Positions 1 to 12,300 of a DNA stretch of 64,000 nucleotides are shown here, piece after piece (the stretch's first letter is position 1; every line of letters begins with the position of its first letter). The notes under the pieces are model-generated. The model ran no database searches. It had not been told where the DNA came from and worked only from the letters and a program-made list of their open reading frames with translations. The DNA is taken from NCBI GenBank assembly GCA_014607495.2, contig CP053172.1, forward strand, positions 9,376,888 to 9,440,887, in the 5' to 3' direction. The DNA is from Carposina sasakii. Its lineage: Eukaryota; Arthropoda; Insecta; Lepidoptera; Carposinidae. Both the position numbers and the translations under genes were made by a program.

Positions 1-4
1 TAGT

Positions 5-441
5 GTGGGACTAGGTCAATGTGTTGTGAGAAAAAATAATCATGCATCACTGCTACAAACTCCCCGATTTAATTCTGGGGCTTTTGGATATTCTTTCTCG
101 GTTCAGGCGATTAAGCTCTGGAATGAATTACCCCATACGGTTAGAGATTGTCGTACTGTTGGCACATTTAGGGAAAAGCTGAAGAATCACTACTACCTGT
201 CCATTATTTGAATATGCTGTCATTTATTTCTCTCCTTTTTTTTCTCAATGTAGTTATGTAGTTTCTTTGAATTTGCTTGATTGCACATGTTACCCTGTTT
301 GTTAACAATTTTTCTTCACTTGCCTGGCTTGCTGGAAGAGATCTCTGGTAGAGATAAGCTTGCCATTGTACATGCATCTCTTCTTTTATGTTGTTTGCCA
401 TATTTATTTTTGTGTGTGTACAATAAAGAATAAGAATAAGA
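5..441 (+). mobile_element. 3' end of a LINE (end of RT ORF plus 3' UTR)
   Basis: The frame to 211 reads FSVQAIKLWNELPHTVRDC, the typical C-terminus of a CR1/Jockey-group LINE reverse-transcriptase ORF. A short 3' UTR follows with AAGAGATCTCTGGTAGAGATAAGC and a terminal AATAAAGAATAAGAATAAG repeat tail. The element runs off the left edge. The first 40 or so bases resemble a SINE tail. Confidence 0.7.
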
Positions 442-1215
442 AACTGACAGTTACTCGTATTTACATACATGCATATCAACAATACACTGTACGATCAGCG
501 GTTTAGACAGTGCATTGATCAGTCATTCAGGACATAGCTATTTATAATTACGATTCAATTTATTTATTTTTCAATATAAGGTAACAACAGTTGGTACCTG
601 CATGATACGATAACAGAACTATCAGCCCTTATTGTAAGAGACTGGTGTCTGAAATAGGCAAAGACGGCACAACGGATAAAAAACAATTGTGCCGTTGTTC
701 TACCGAAAAGGTGCGATCCTGGTATCCCTCCAGATGTTAACAAGACGATAGTCAATCTACGTAACTACTTGACTAATTTGGCTTCAAATCGTTACTAAGC
801 ACTTCATAGTAACAGCTAATAGGGGCGTGTTTTCTTTACGATAGTAATAAATCTGTCTCCTGAAGCACAGGGCCGGACTTAGGTTGTGAACACTACTTTT
901 AGTCACATGTATCACTAAACCAGTGAAATAAATTACCGTATGTATTAATACACGTGATGTTGATGTACCTATTTTGAATAAATAAATTTAGATTTTTCTT
1001 ACAAAATAGAATTCATATTTTCGCCAGAGAAAAGCAGCATTAATAAATTAGGAATTCTGTTCACATCTAATTAATTCCGACGTAAATTAAGTTAGCCAAA
1101 ATGGCTTCAAATAAATATATACATACATATCCATACGGCTGTGATCCCGAAATAGATTAGCCAGAACTGGAGCAACATATAGTAGATAACACAGGTCGAT
1201 GAGAGGTCGATTCTT
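442..1215. other. Intergenic, no gene seen
   Basis: AT-rich sequence with no ORF I can support. The end (about 1138-1215) matches a dispersed repeat containing GAAATgAGgTAGCCAGAACTG that recurs at 2704 and 31085. Confidence 0.4.
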
Positions 1216-1289
1216 AATTACTTAAACCTAAACGTAAAATTAGCCCTACCTGTCCCTTTCCCCTTAAGTGTGACGGTCAGAATAAAACA

Positions 1290-1446
1290 TATTAGGGTCC
1301 ATTCCGGCAGTCACACTTAAACCTAAACCTAATCTTAGTCAGGTCTATCTCTCTCCGTTCTTAACATAAATGGCTGAGAGAGAAAAGGACAGGTAGGACT
1401 TATTTTACGTTTAGGTTTAAGTGTGACTGCCGGAATCGACCATATT
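1290..1446. mobile_element. Foldback MITE (family F)
   Basis: Inverted arms CGGCAGTCACACTTAAACCT / AGGTTTAAGTGTGACTGCCG around a Jockey-like internal block (GAGAGAAAAGGACAGGTAGG). Relatives lie at 25386-25673 and 45125-45545. Confidence 0.6.
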
Positions 1447-1499
1447 ATATCTGCAAAATCTCTTGAAGAGATAAGCTCGCCTTTGTTACATTCTTTGAA

Positions 1500-1607
1500 A
1501 CAAACATTGATATTTATCATATCAATGTTTGCACCTACCGGCTTTCGAACCCAGGACCTATGGCATCGCAGGCAGGGTCACTATCTACTACACCAATCGG
1601 CCGTCAT
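1500..1607 (-). mobile_element. tRNA-headed SINE fragment (family S1)
   Basis: The minus strand has the tRNA-like A and B boxes (GGCCGATTGGTGTAGTAG; GGTTCGAA) followed by the CATTGATATG body shared with 16090 and 36080. Confidence 0.7.
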
Positions 1608-2364
1608 ATAAAGAATACTAGAATCTCAGGTACAGCTAGCCCTAAATCCGCCCCTGGCGCGTGGAATGTATGGCATTTAAATTAATCCGGCACCCCTACC
1701 CCTAGATGCACGCTCCGCTTGCAACTTTACGTTTAATGCGATATAAAAGTTGCTCTTTTGTCCTTTCGCGATGCTAGTTTTTTAGTTTATGTCGTGGAAT
1801 TGCTGGGACAATATTTTTTTTGATTTATGGTATTTACGAGAAAAACGTATAGTATGTAATGGAAATGTCAAATGGTGGATAAGGACGTACTATATAATAG
1901 TGTTTCTGTGCTTAGGGTCATTTTCCAATGGTCCAATAGACTATCTGGACGATAAAGTTGATACTGTCTCTGTCTTGATCCAGTTTTATAGAGAAAGACA
2001 ACATTTAATCATTAGATGTTGTCTTTCCATTAGATTCTAATGTATCCTTCAGATAGGATTGGAAAATCAGCGCTTAACATTATAAGGAGTGAGAGATTTG
2101 ATTTATTGCTCGACTATTTGCAGAATCTCACCTACATTATCTCTGAAGTAGATACGAGTACATAGGATACCTTTAATAAGGTCTATCCAAAATTTGTCTT
2201 TTGACACGCTCCATACAATCTCGAATAATTACTGCACTGAAATGTATGGAACAGCTGTTTTTTTTTTCAATATTTCGGAGTTGATCCCATAGTGAAAGTT
2301 GTTTCTTATAGTTTCGTGTCAAAAGATAATCACTAATTTTCGATTGACCTTATACATAAATATA

Positions 2365-2624
2365 CAGGATGTAACAAAAAGGGTATGTTAAGCGAAAAGC
2401 TATGTAAATAGCCCACTATAGAGAACCTATCCACAAAATTTGAGATCCCAAATCACATGTTTATTTTTTCCGATAGTATGGAGAATTTTTAAATATCTCA
2501 GGAATTTTCATACAATCTTGAAAAATAAAAATGTGATTTCGAGTTTCAAATTTTGGAAATAGGTTCTCTATAGTGGGCTATTTATACAGCTTTTCGCTTA
2601 ACATACCCTTTCTGTTACATCCTG
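2365..2624. mobile_element. Foldback MITE A, TA target duplication
   Basis: 260 bp with arms of about 120 bp, ends CAGGATGTAACA / TGTTACATCCTG, flanked by TA. Two further copies of the same length lie at 24976-25235 and 45241-45500. The Tc1/mariner-like TA duplication suggests mobilisation by that superfamily. Confidence 0.85.
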
Positions 2625-2805
2625 TATATGGCTAAATCTCCTTATAAAATCTTTTCACATCAAATCTAGGATTATCAACAAGATTCATTACATATAGCTA
2701 CACACAGGTGTGTTCCTGAAATGAGGTAGCCAGAACTGCAAGATCGCACAGGAGATGCTACGTTTAGCATAGCGAGGATAGATGTAATCAGTGATAAGCA
2801 GAGGT

Positions 2806-2985
2806 CGGAATTAGGTAGAGTCATTTATGTACTTGCATCGAAATGTTGATATTAATGTGGACCTTCCCAGGATTTCTAATGGACAATCCCGTGTGGCCAA
2901 CAATATTACAAATAAATAATAATAAAACCCTCAGAGATAGACAAATAAAACAAAGATAATTAACATAAAATGTTTATTAGTATTT
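2806..2985. mobile_element. hAT MITE (CAGAGGTCGG family), truncated
   Basis: Starts CAGAGGTCGGAATTAGGTAG and matches the complete copy at 31435-31620 through the central ACCCTCAGAGATAGAC region. The right terminal repeat is missing. Confidence 0.7.
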
Positions 2986-4227
2986 AGGTACATTAGTTAA
3001 CAATACAAATTATTAATAGTCTTAAGGAAATTCTCATACGCGTACTTCAACTTTTTTATAAATACGAGCAAATACTTTTGCTTCTAGCCTAGACTCGTGA
3101 GGTTTTGCTCATTCAAACGGCCCATTAGAATCATTTGAGGCATATCCACTTTATTCTTTCGCTGTATGAAATCAGTTACAGTTACTAGCTCATCGCCTGA
3201 GATAACGCCAGGCCCCCAGCATGACCACGCATCGAGGATATCGTATCATACGATATCGTATCGTGTCTATACAAAATTCAACATGGCGGCTATATTTATC
3301 GTCTTAGATGAATTATAACTAGATTCAGTGACAGCGCTCAAAAAATGACACGACAAATAGCTGCTCAATTGTATGGCTGGGCATCTATTGTCATAAAATG
3401 ATACAAGCAAAGTCGAGTCTTATAGTATCTGCATAAGATTCAAGTTTAAAAATCTAATCTAATGCAGTTATTACGTTTATATAGATTTACTGGTGCCACT
3501 TTTTATAAAGATTTCATTATGAAACCCCGCTTCTACCTATAAACACGTCACTGTTTATCGTATTTTGACAGGCTAAATGTGTCAATAAATCGATTTATCC
3601 TATCGAGTATCGCAGGTCATGCTACTTGGGCGAGGTCCTTGGTCGACTCTTACCACATGCACGGAAAGAGATGCAGCTGATATATTCTGATTAAGGCCCC
3701 GGATCAGCACATACTCGTAAATTCCCTTTTCCCGTTGAATATCTGTCAAATTTAGCCAATACTTAGCTTATACAATGTTTAAATTCTTTTATAATAATAA
3801 GGAGAAGGTTTTAAGTAACATGTAAACACAGGTAAATAGGTAATAAATAAGCTTTATTTACTATAACATAAGTTAGGTAAGTACATACAATTTAATAATT
3901 TCCTAGATATATATATACAAACATAACAATATTATTCTTGCTGAGGATTACATGCGTGAAATACAAGAATATTTAATATAAAGCGCATTCCTTATTCGTA
4001 ATAGCTTGCTAGTTTAACTCAAGAAATTCATTGATGACGTCATTTGAAATAGCTTATTATTATCCAGGCGAATGAAAAATTAATGGGGTATTACTTATTG
4101 AATCTACAAAAATAACTGGGCAATGTTGAAATAATTTGGCTTTAATTATATTGGATAGCCTGCAATTGCAATGTATTATAAAAAAAAAAACTAAATAACG
4201 GCTGCGACTTAAAGGAATGGAAAGGAC
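2986..4227. other. Intergenic with dispersed repeats
   Basis: No gene. About 3284-3560 is a repeat present inverted at about 44640-44905. About 3630-3705 is a reversed copy of the ATACATCAGCTGCATCTCC repeat family seen also at 6457, 14276, 16211, 20238, 27110 and 44328. Confidence 0.55.
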
Positions 4228-4345
4228 GGCCGATTGGTGTAGTAGGTAATGGCCCTGCCTGCAGCGCCATAGGTCCTGGGTTCGAATCCCATTTATTGTG
4301 GGACTAGGTTAATGTGTTGTGTAGTGTGTGAATAAAAAAAATTTA
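4228..4345 (+). mobile_element. tRNA-headed SINE (family S1), body deleted
   Basis: Head GGCCGATTGGTGTAGTAGGT and B box GGGTTCGAATCCC run straight into the SINE tail TGGGACTAGGTTAATGTGTTG. The roughly 130-bp middle present in other copies is missing. Confidence 0.75.
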
Positions 4346-4564
4346 AAAAAAAAAGTAATTTTTTTACATAGGCTGATTGAAATTATACTCATATTTTCAA
4401 TATCCTTGTTATCAAGTGGTTACTGCAATCCAACTTTATACGCACTTCTGCATTGACGATGTTAACGACTGTGTAATTTTTTTAATATTTATTTTACAGA
4501 ACTTAGCTCTCTTGTATCATAATATGTACTATTAAATTTATCGCTGGTTTTATTTTTATTTAAG

Positions 4565-4858
4565 TGATCGTGGACGCCGGCGACTCCGTCCGCGTGGACT
4601 ACAGAAAAAACTAAATGTCGAAATTATGCGGGATAAAAACATTTTCCCGGGATAAAATGTAGCCTATATGTTAAGTGGGACCTGTCACAATACATTCCTG
4701 AAAACTGCATCGAAATCGGTTCAGCCGACAAACAAACAAAATTCGAAAAATCATCCTTTTGGGTATTATTGCGTTGATAAAGGTCTCCTATAACATTTTT
4801 TCTCATATATCTTCCATGTACAGACAGCGATCCGTTACATTTTTATTATATGTATAGA
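4565..4858 (-). mobile_element. Helitron-like nonautonomous repeat
   Basis: Contains GCGACTCCGTCCGCGTGGAC and the ACTGCATCGAAATCGGTTCAGCC body shared with 17325-17647 and 34494-34830. The CTAG end is eroded here. Confidence 0.6.
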
Positions 4859-4962
4859 TTAAATTGTGTCAAACAACGATACAAAGTAATTTAAAAGTAG
4901 CTAATTAGCAGGAATAATTATTTTTGCAATCGAATCTATGCGAGAAGATAAAACTATGTATA

Positions 4963-5368
4963 CTGGGTGTAAAAAGACAACTTTGTTCTTTTAATACTTC
5001 ATATTCTTTGTAACATCCCGATCACTTTTTTCTATAGAAGCACCCCTGGGAAACCACGGGTTTTCAAAGATATTGAGGTTCAATGTTACATTGATATTAT
5101 CATTTTTTTTTTTACATAAATCCATGTGAAATCGGTTACCAAACATTTTTTCCAAAGATACCATGTCAAAATGTTATAATGTTAGTTTTGTATGTACATT
5201 TGTACTTTGAGCATCAAACGAATACATTGCTTGCAATAAAATGACAGTATTTTTTTTGACATAATTTTTTTTGTCGATTTCCCAGGGTTGGTTCCATAGA
5301 AGAAAATGATCGTAACCTTACAAAGAATACGAGGTATTAAAAAAACATCGTTGTCTTTTTACACCCTG
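4963..5368. mobile_element. MITE B, TA target duplication
   Basis: Ends CTGGGTGTAAAAAGAC / CTTTTTACACCCTG flanked by TA. The arms also carry the GTAACATCCCGATCA / TGATCGTAACCTTAC type repeats. Second full copy at 32019-32393, half copy at 11655-11740. Confidence 0.8.
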
Positions 5369-5424
5369 TATATTTTAAGCACATGATATTGTAGCATAAA
5401 GTATATTTTAGGTATAATTTTATA

Positions 5425-6290
5425 GTTTACTAGTGTCCGCGTGGTCTGAGAAAAGACAAAATGTCGAAATTATCAATTAAGTAGCCTATGTGTCCAGGGT
5501 GTCAGCTAACTCCACACCAAATTTTATTAAAAGCCGTTTTTACGTGAAAGAGTAACAAACATCCATCCATACTCAGAAACTTTCGCGTTTATAACATTAA
5601 TTGGATATTTTGACTAAATAGAAATAATTAAGAGTCGAGTTTAACTGTCTAATAACGTTAATAAATAGAAATATTAAATTAATTTTATCCTACTTATTAA
5701 AATGTAGTTATAATGTCTTTTATATCATTAACATAATTCGTATATTATCCTAATATTAAGTGCGTTTTTTTCGTTTACATCTATTCTTCGAATAGTCATA
5801 TCGAAATTATACATATTGTTGAGATTATATTGACGTATACACAACGTTTGTTCTATATGTATTTTATAGAAGTATACACTTGTTTGATGAAATTAGTGAA
5901 ATCCACATTTTCGTTAAAATAAATAAAAATAATGACATGCATAGTAATGCAAATACAACATCTATTAGTCTAGTAATTTGTTAACATTTCTTGTACAATG
6001 TACAAAAATCAATTCGAATCCAAGCTATGTAAACCTAATTCGAATCTTGCACAGTGGTTCAAATGATATCATTTCTTACATACATAACCTCATGCCTATG
6101 TCCCATAAGGGTAGGCAGAGACTACAGATCTACATTTAGTACGTTCCAAACATACCTATTTCGCCTCATAATGTATTCATTAGGTTTCCGATGCTTTTAT
6201 CTATCGAGTGTTATAAATATATCGGGTTATTTTAATCTGTCTTTTCTAATAAGACGCCAAAGAGACTTGAATGTTATCTTATATTAATTA
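5425..6290. other. Intergenic downstream of dctn1, repeat remnants
   Basis: About 5425-5600 is a Helitron-like remnant (TAGTGTCCGCGTGG...CTTTCGCGTTTATAA). The remainder is AT-rich with no supportable gene. It should contain the dctn1 3' UTR next to 6292. Confidence 0.5.
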
Positions 6291-6291
6291 T

Positions 6292-6376
6292 CTAAGCAGC
6301 ACACACGGTGTTGTCTAGAACGTTAAGCTCCAGTTTCACGTCGTCTGAATGCAATTCCGTTACCAGCTCGCGTAAT
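6292..6376 (-). CDS. DCTN1: dctn1 exon 29: C-terminus and stop
   Basis: [20 protein letters not shown], ending VCAA and TAG (stop 6292-6294). An ATTAAA-type signal on the minus strand (6231-6236) about 55 bp past the stop is a possible, weak polyadenylation site. Confidence 0.93.
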
Positions 6377-9300
6377 CTAAAATAAAATTAAAATTAGGAC
6401 GAAATTCTTAAAACAAATTAGTAAGTCAAAGTTATGATAATCGATCCACTGTGCTGATGCGGGGCTTCACTAGAATACATCAGCTGCATCTCCTTATGTG
6501 CATGTCGTAAGAGTCGACTAAGGAACTTAGGGGCATATAATTTCAAAATTAGTCCTACCCGACTCTTTCTGTCTTAGCCATTTATGTAAAGAATAGAGAG
6601 GGACAGACAAGGTTTAAGACCATAATAGTACAAGTAAATAGCAACAGATAGATAGTAGATAGAACAACATATCAGTCCTCCTTCGTCAAACATCACAACT
6701 CTTCATAGAAAACTACGTTACCTGCTAAGTTGCGCGGGAGTGACGTAGATAGTGTCTTCGTGGGCGGTCTGCGCCGGCGCAGGATATTTGATCGTGCCGA
6801 TGTCCAGTGCTTTGGTTGATAATGCCTGAGTAGAGATAAAATTACATATACATAGCGAAAAGCTATATAAATAGCCCACTAAGACATACTAAACTAGTAC
6901 ATCTCAACTATACCTTCAAAATTGGTCAGAAGTGGCACCATGTGGTTCTATCGGCCCTTGGTGCTCTGCCTACCCCGTAAGGGATAAAGGCGTGATTATA
7001 TGTATGTATGTATGTAAAAGTAATCTATCCACAAAATTACAGATTCGAAATCACATGTTTATTTTTCCATAAGGTATGGAGAATTACCAAACTTAGGAAT
7101 GTTCTTTGTATTCTTTATTGTACACATAAATTTTTATCATAGACAGTAAATTGTAAAAGAAATAGTACAAAGGCGAGCTTATCTCTAAAATAGATTTCTT
7201 CCAGCAAACCATTAGGTAGAAAGAAAATTTTATAATATATAAAAGGAAAATCATTAGTGCACACGTATTAAAATATAAATAAAAAACAAAATAAATATGT
7301 ATATTTACTAAATAATATCAATACTTTACTTATCTACTTAGATACATGTTCATACTATCTTGAAAAATAAACATGTGATTTCGAGTCTCAAATTTTGGAA
7401 ATAGTTTCTCTATATTGGGATATTTACATACTTTTTCACCTTAACATATCCCCTTCTGTTACACCCTGTATAAGAGATGTTAAGTAAGACCTACCTTGGA
7501 CAGTTCGTTGGAAGGAAACTCTGCGAAGTCTGCCTCGACGCATCTCCACGGGCGATGCACTAGCAACTGCCTCCTGACTTCTGCTTGTAGCGCCGACAAT
7601 CGCTCCTGGGGAACACAATATTTATAACCGACTGCTAACTAAGGGTTACACAATATTTACTACTCGAATGCTCCAAAAGGAGGGTTATGTTTTTCGTGTG
7701 TATGTACATGTATGTATATTTTAAAATTATTAATAAAGAAATGGAAAAAATTCTTCACCCGACTGGGAATCGAACCCACGACCTCTGCATTCCGCGCCAG
7801 CGCTCTTACCATATGTATATATTTCTTTAGCACGCTCTGGAGTCTAAACGGCTAGCTTGAGAAGTATCATTATATTCGTCTTGATCGTGTGCTATGAACT
7901 GAGTCGTGTGGCAATCGTGAGGCCATGGCGTCATGATAGGGGCGGAGCTTCAGCGCCAGTGTAACGCAGTAGCTGTAACCACACGCTTATGCAAGTAGTT
8001 TGACTAGTCACTACACAAGGTGGTTTCTATGTAAATGGGCAGGGCTACAGTGTTCAACGCTCCCCTCGTCCCATGCTTCACCCCCGCTCAGCGGCACACT
8101 ATTTTCGTATGAAAATATACTTAGCCGCTGCTCCTCTTTCTTTCTTCTCCATGGTCGTGAGAGTGACACTAGGTCAAAATTTAAGTCAACCAAGCAGTCA
8201 TCATTTTAGTCACGAGAACTACTGAATTCCACTGTTAAACATAAGTCTCCTCCAATGACTTGAATTAAACATAATTTATTTATTTATTTATTGAAAATCA
8301 GTTTAACAGCTTAACAGTAGAACACCAAAGCGCTAATGAATGAATGATCAATACAAAGTTATACTCGTATGTCTGCCCTTTTAAAAATAAAAGGTATTTT
8401 GATACTAAGAAGAAAAAAATAAAAACTATACCCATCGCCTGCAGTAATTAGACAAAAATGACATACATTCTTTTTTATATTTTTTTTTTGGTATTTTATG
8501 GTGCACAATAAAGATTGGACAAAACTTTTATAGACTATTAACTAACCTCAAGTCCCTTCCTGATAGCGCGTTGTTTCTCCTTGTGTTGCTGCAACGTGCG
8601 CGCGTAACGTGCCGGCTCGTCCGGGAACGATACGAGGCCGGATCGCGCCACGAACAACGTCCATTCCTGAATAGATTATAAATTAATGTTTCAGACATTA
8701 CGCATGTCGGCCCCCTGATTATGTAACTTGCAGTAGCAGAGCCGAAGCAGCGCGATAGCGAAAATTGAGTGTGTGTGTGTGTGAGGTGCGGGGCGCGGGA
8801 GGACGCCGAGCGCTCGTTGCGCGCACGCACACACTCGAGATTATCGCGATCGCGCGGCTTCGGCTTTGCTATTTCAAATTAGGTAATCAGAGGGCGGGTA
8901 GCGTTGTAATTATCTGGAATTATTTAAGTAATCACCATGGAGAAGAAATAAAAGAGGAGCAGCGGCTAAGTATATTTTCATACAAAAATAGTGTGCCGCT
9001 GAGCGGGGGTGAAGTATGGGACGAAGTAGAAACCGCTTGTTGACTAGCCAAACTACTTGCATAAGCGTGTGGTTAGGTACAGCTACAGCGTTACACACAC
9101 TGGCCCTGAAGCTCCGCCTCTATCATGACGTTATGGCCTCACGATTGCCACACGACTCAGTTCATATTCCCACCTCCTCTTTTATACCTTCTCCATGGTA
9201 ATCACTTTTACAAGTATGATAATGATGATCTCCGACCGTATTTCGGTCAAGGCGACCAATCTCTACGGAGAATGGCCAGGTACGCAGGAGATTTTATAGT

Positions 9301-12300
9301 GCACAAGTGTATGCGCAAACACTAATGCACTCTCTATTCCGTTACTCTCAGTCGGCTAGTCCGATGGGATGGAAAGCCAATACGACCGGAGAGAGATCGG
9401 ACGCAGGACCAACGGTTTTACGTGCTTTCTGAGGCACGAACTAAGTGACAATTTTATGTAAGACTAAGTGAAAATCTGTACATTAAATAAATTCATTGGT
9501 ACAGGCCCGTGACTGGGATCGAACTTACGCCTCTCGCTTGGAAGGTGCACGTCTTAACCACTGGGCTATCACCGCTTTACAAATATACTTACAGTCTGTA
9601 AGGTGGGCTGCTGATACTCCATCGCGGCTTGTCGTCTAGGTTTATAATCACAAGTTGAATAACAAATAAGACGTTTTAAATGTTGGAAAAAAACCTACGG
9701 TCTGTAAGGTGGACAGCTGATTCTGTAGCTCCATAGCGGCCTGTCGTCTGGCCACAGCGCCGGGCGCGCTCGGGTTTTCGAGCGGCTTAAGGTTCCTTAG
9801 AGAAACACGCTCGAGTCGACGGCACGCTTCGATACGGGCCGCGCGCTCGCGTTCCACCGTCCTGTGATATAACCATGGATTTTTGAAGCTATATTGTTTC
9901 GATGGCGGACGTGAGACACCGCTATTTTTTTTTATAAATAAATATTCACACACTTCACAACACATTTTCTATTTATTTATTTATTATTTTACAATCAATC
10001 ATTACACAGGTGTAAGAAACAGGAACACCACTTAAACCACTGAGGTTTGTGTGTGATGCAGTCTGCTCATGGTCGATGTAGGTTCGGATCTTTTATTACT
10101 ATGACCATTCAGCCTCATTGGGCTATCACCCCGCACCTGCCATTCCATCATTATAATGAAACACATAATAATGCATCAAACTCACCAGCTAAGCACTTTG
10201 AGCTGATGCTGTAAGGCATCGTTGACTTCTCCAGCTACCACGCCAGGGGTCACCTTCACTGGCGTCTCCTCTGAAAACCCAGCTATAAGCTATAGCAGAT
10301 TTCATAATAGCAATTCCATTGGCATTGTGGTAGATTTTTATAATAGTGGCAACACTCTTGTGGGATTTTAAAGGAAATATATTTTTACTGTTGATTTACA
10401 TATATCGGTTGTTATTCAATATTTGTAGTACTTTTATTTAATGCCAATGGAATATGAAATGTGTACTTTCGAGCCAAAACTTTGTGACGTCACTGACACG
10501 TGTCATTTTAATTGTTTTTTTTTTATTCTAATACATATCATTGTTTTTTTTTTGGGTACACTAAACAGTCGTATAACAATCGGTTGTATATTTTCTTTCT
10601 TGACGCAGTATCAGTGACTTATCTCAAGCATTTGACTCAAAAGGATTTAAGAAATTAATGTACATTGACATGAAAAAAGCCATTTTTGGTCACTTAGGTT
10701 AAGCATGACAATTATTGACAATGCTTGATGTTAGAGCGAATTATTATAAAGTAGTTATAGAAGAAAACCTTATCGTACATAAATCAAAATTATGTAAAAA
10801 AATGACATTTAAAAATCTATATTTTTTGGTCACTACTTCTTAATAATTCACCATAATAGAATATTAATACTAGTAAAAAAAAATATTAAAATTAATCGTA
10901 AGTAACGAAATGACACATTCCGAACATGCACATCCATGGTAGTATAATTAAATTTAAAATATTAAAACATTGACTTTATTAGCCCCTTTCCATCCAATTC
11001 TGTAAAAAAAAAGCTTATGGTAGTTTTTGTAGAAATTACGTTAAGTTAGGTCGCCATTCCCTTATCACCATAAATCTAAAAAAATATATCAATTAGGTAT
11101 ACTTCACAAAAATAAAATATCGGGGAAAACTACTAAAATGGTAGATTTTTCTCTACGATGACAACACAAACGTTTAAAAATGGACGCAAATAAAATCGTA
11201 GAATACAAATACATGCGACAGCCACGACACTTATTGTATTTGTCATTATTCTTACGCGGTATCTCTTTGGGAGCTGCCGGTGGTGGGATCACAGCTAAAA
11301 TCGATACAAACTTGTGAACAAAGTTTCTACCAAATTATTTTCTACTAAATATGAACTATAAACATATGAATTCGTCTAGTTCAATTCACTGTTAATGGTT
11401 ATGTAGGAGTTTTATTATTTGATGACTTTTTGACCACATAATAATTTATTTATTTACAGTATTAGTTTTAATTCTAGGCCATAGGTTTCCAAAGTATAGG
11501 TCTACATTTTACCCTATTGAAACCTTAATAAATGTGGGAGGATGCATTCTATACGTAAAGGTGTTTATTATTTCAGTTAATTAATTCTATAAAAGTCTGT
11601 GTATAAAACTCGATCAAAATAGAGACAGCATAAACTATCTTTCTGATAACTATACAGGGTGTAAAAAGACAACAATGTTTTTTTAATACCTCGTATTCTT
11701 TGTAAGGTTACGATCATTTTCTTCTATGGAACCAACTATCTGACAATTGGAAAAATCGTCTCTAAGGCATTGGAAATTAGTTAAGAAGGCATCCTCCAGG
11801 CGATAAAAGCTAGCAACTTGCTACTGGTCATTTACATCTGACCCCTGCTGTGCTACACTGGAGTCTTCTTGTGACCCTGCAATTCTGGCAACCCCATTTT
11901 TTAAAATTTCAATGGCAATTTGATAATGGGATTTTGGCGGGACAGTCCCGATTTTGTCACGAAAACGTAATTTGAAAGCGCGGGCGGGTGGCACAGACAA
12001 CTGTGGTTATTTTTACTCTTTTGTCACGAAAACGTAATTTGAACTCAAATGAAAAGATGAATATTCAAAAACTTGTGATTTACGTTTTTTTACTATGTCC
12101 CCCGCTTTTGACGAAACAATCCCGCTTTTTTTCACTCGAAAAGTTCCTAAATCCCGACTTGGCAAAAAAAATCTGGCAACGTTGGTACCTATATAAAATG
12201 TATATGGTATGTATATTTCTGTCACATATCGAAAGTACAAGTCTCACTCTCAATATTGTATGCTCTTGGGGAACCTGTAGCCTGAAAAAATGACAGTGGT

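Noticed and set aside
9500..9578. Possible tRNA gene on the minus strand
   Set aside because: It is followed by a roughly 290-bp body shared with another copy at 17018, so it is a SINE.
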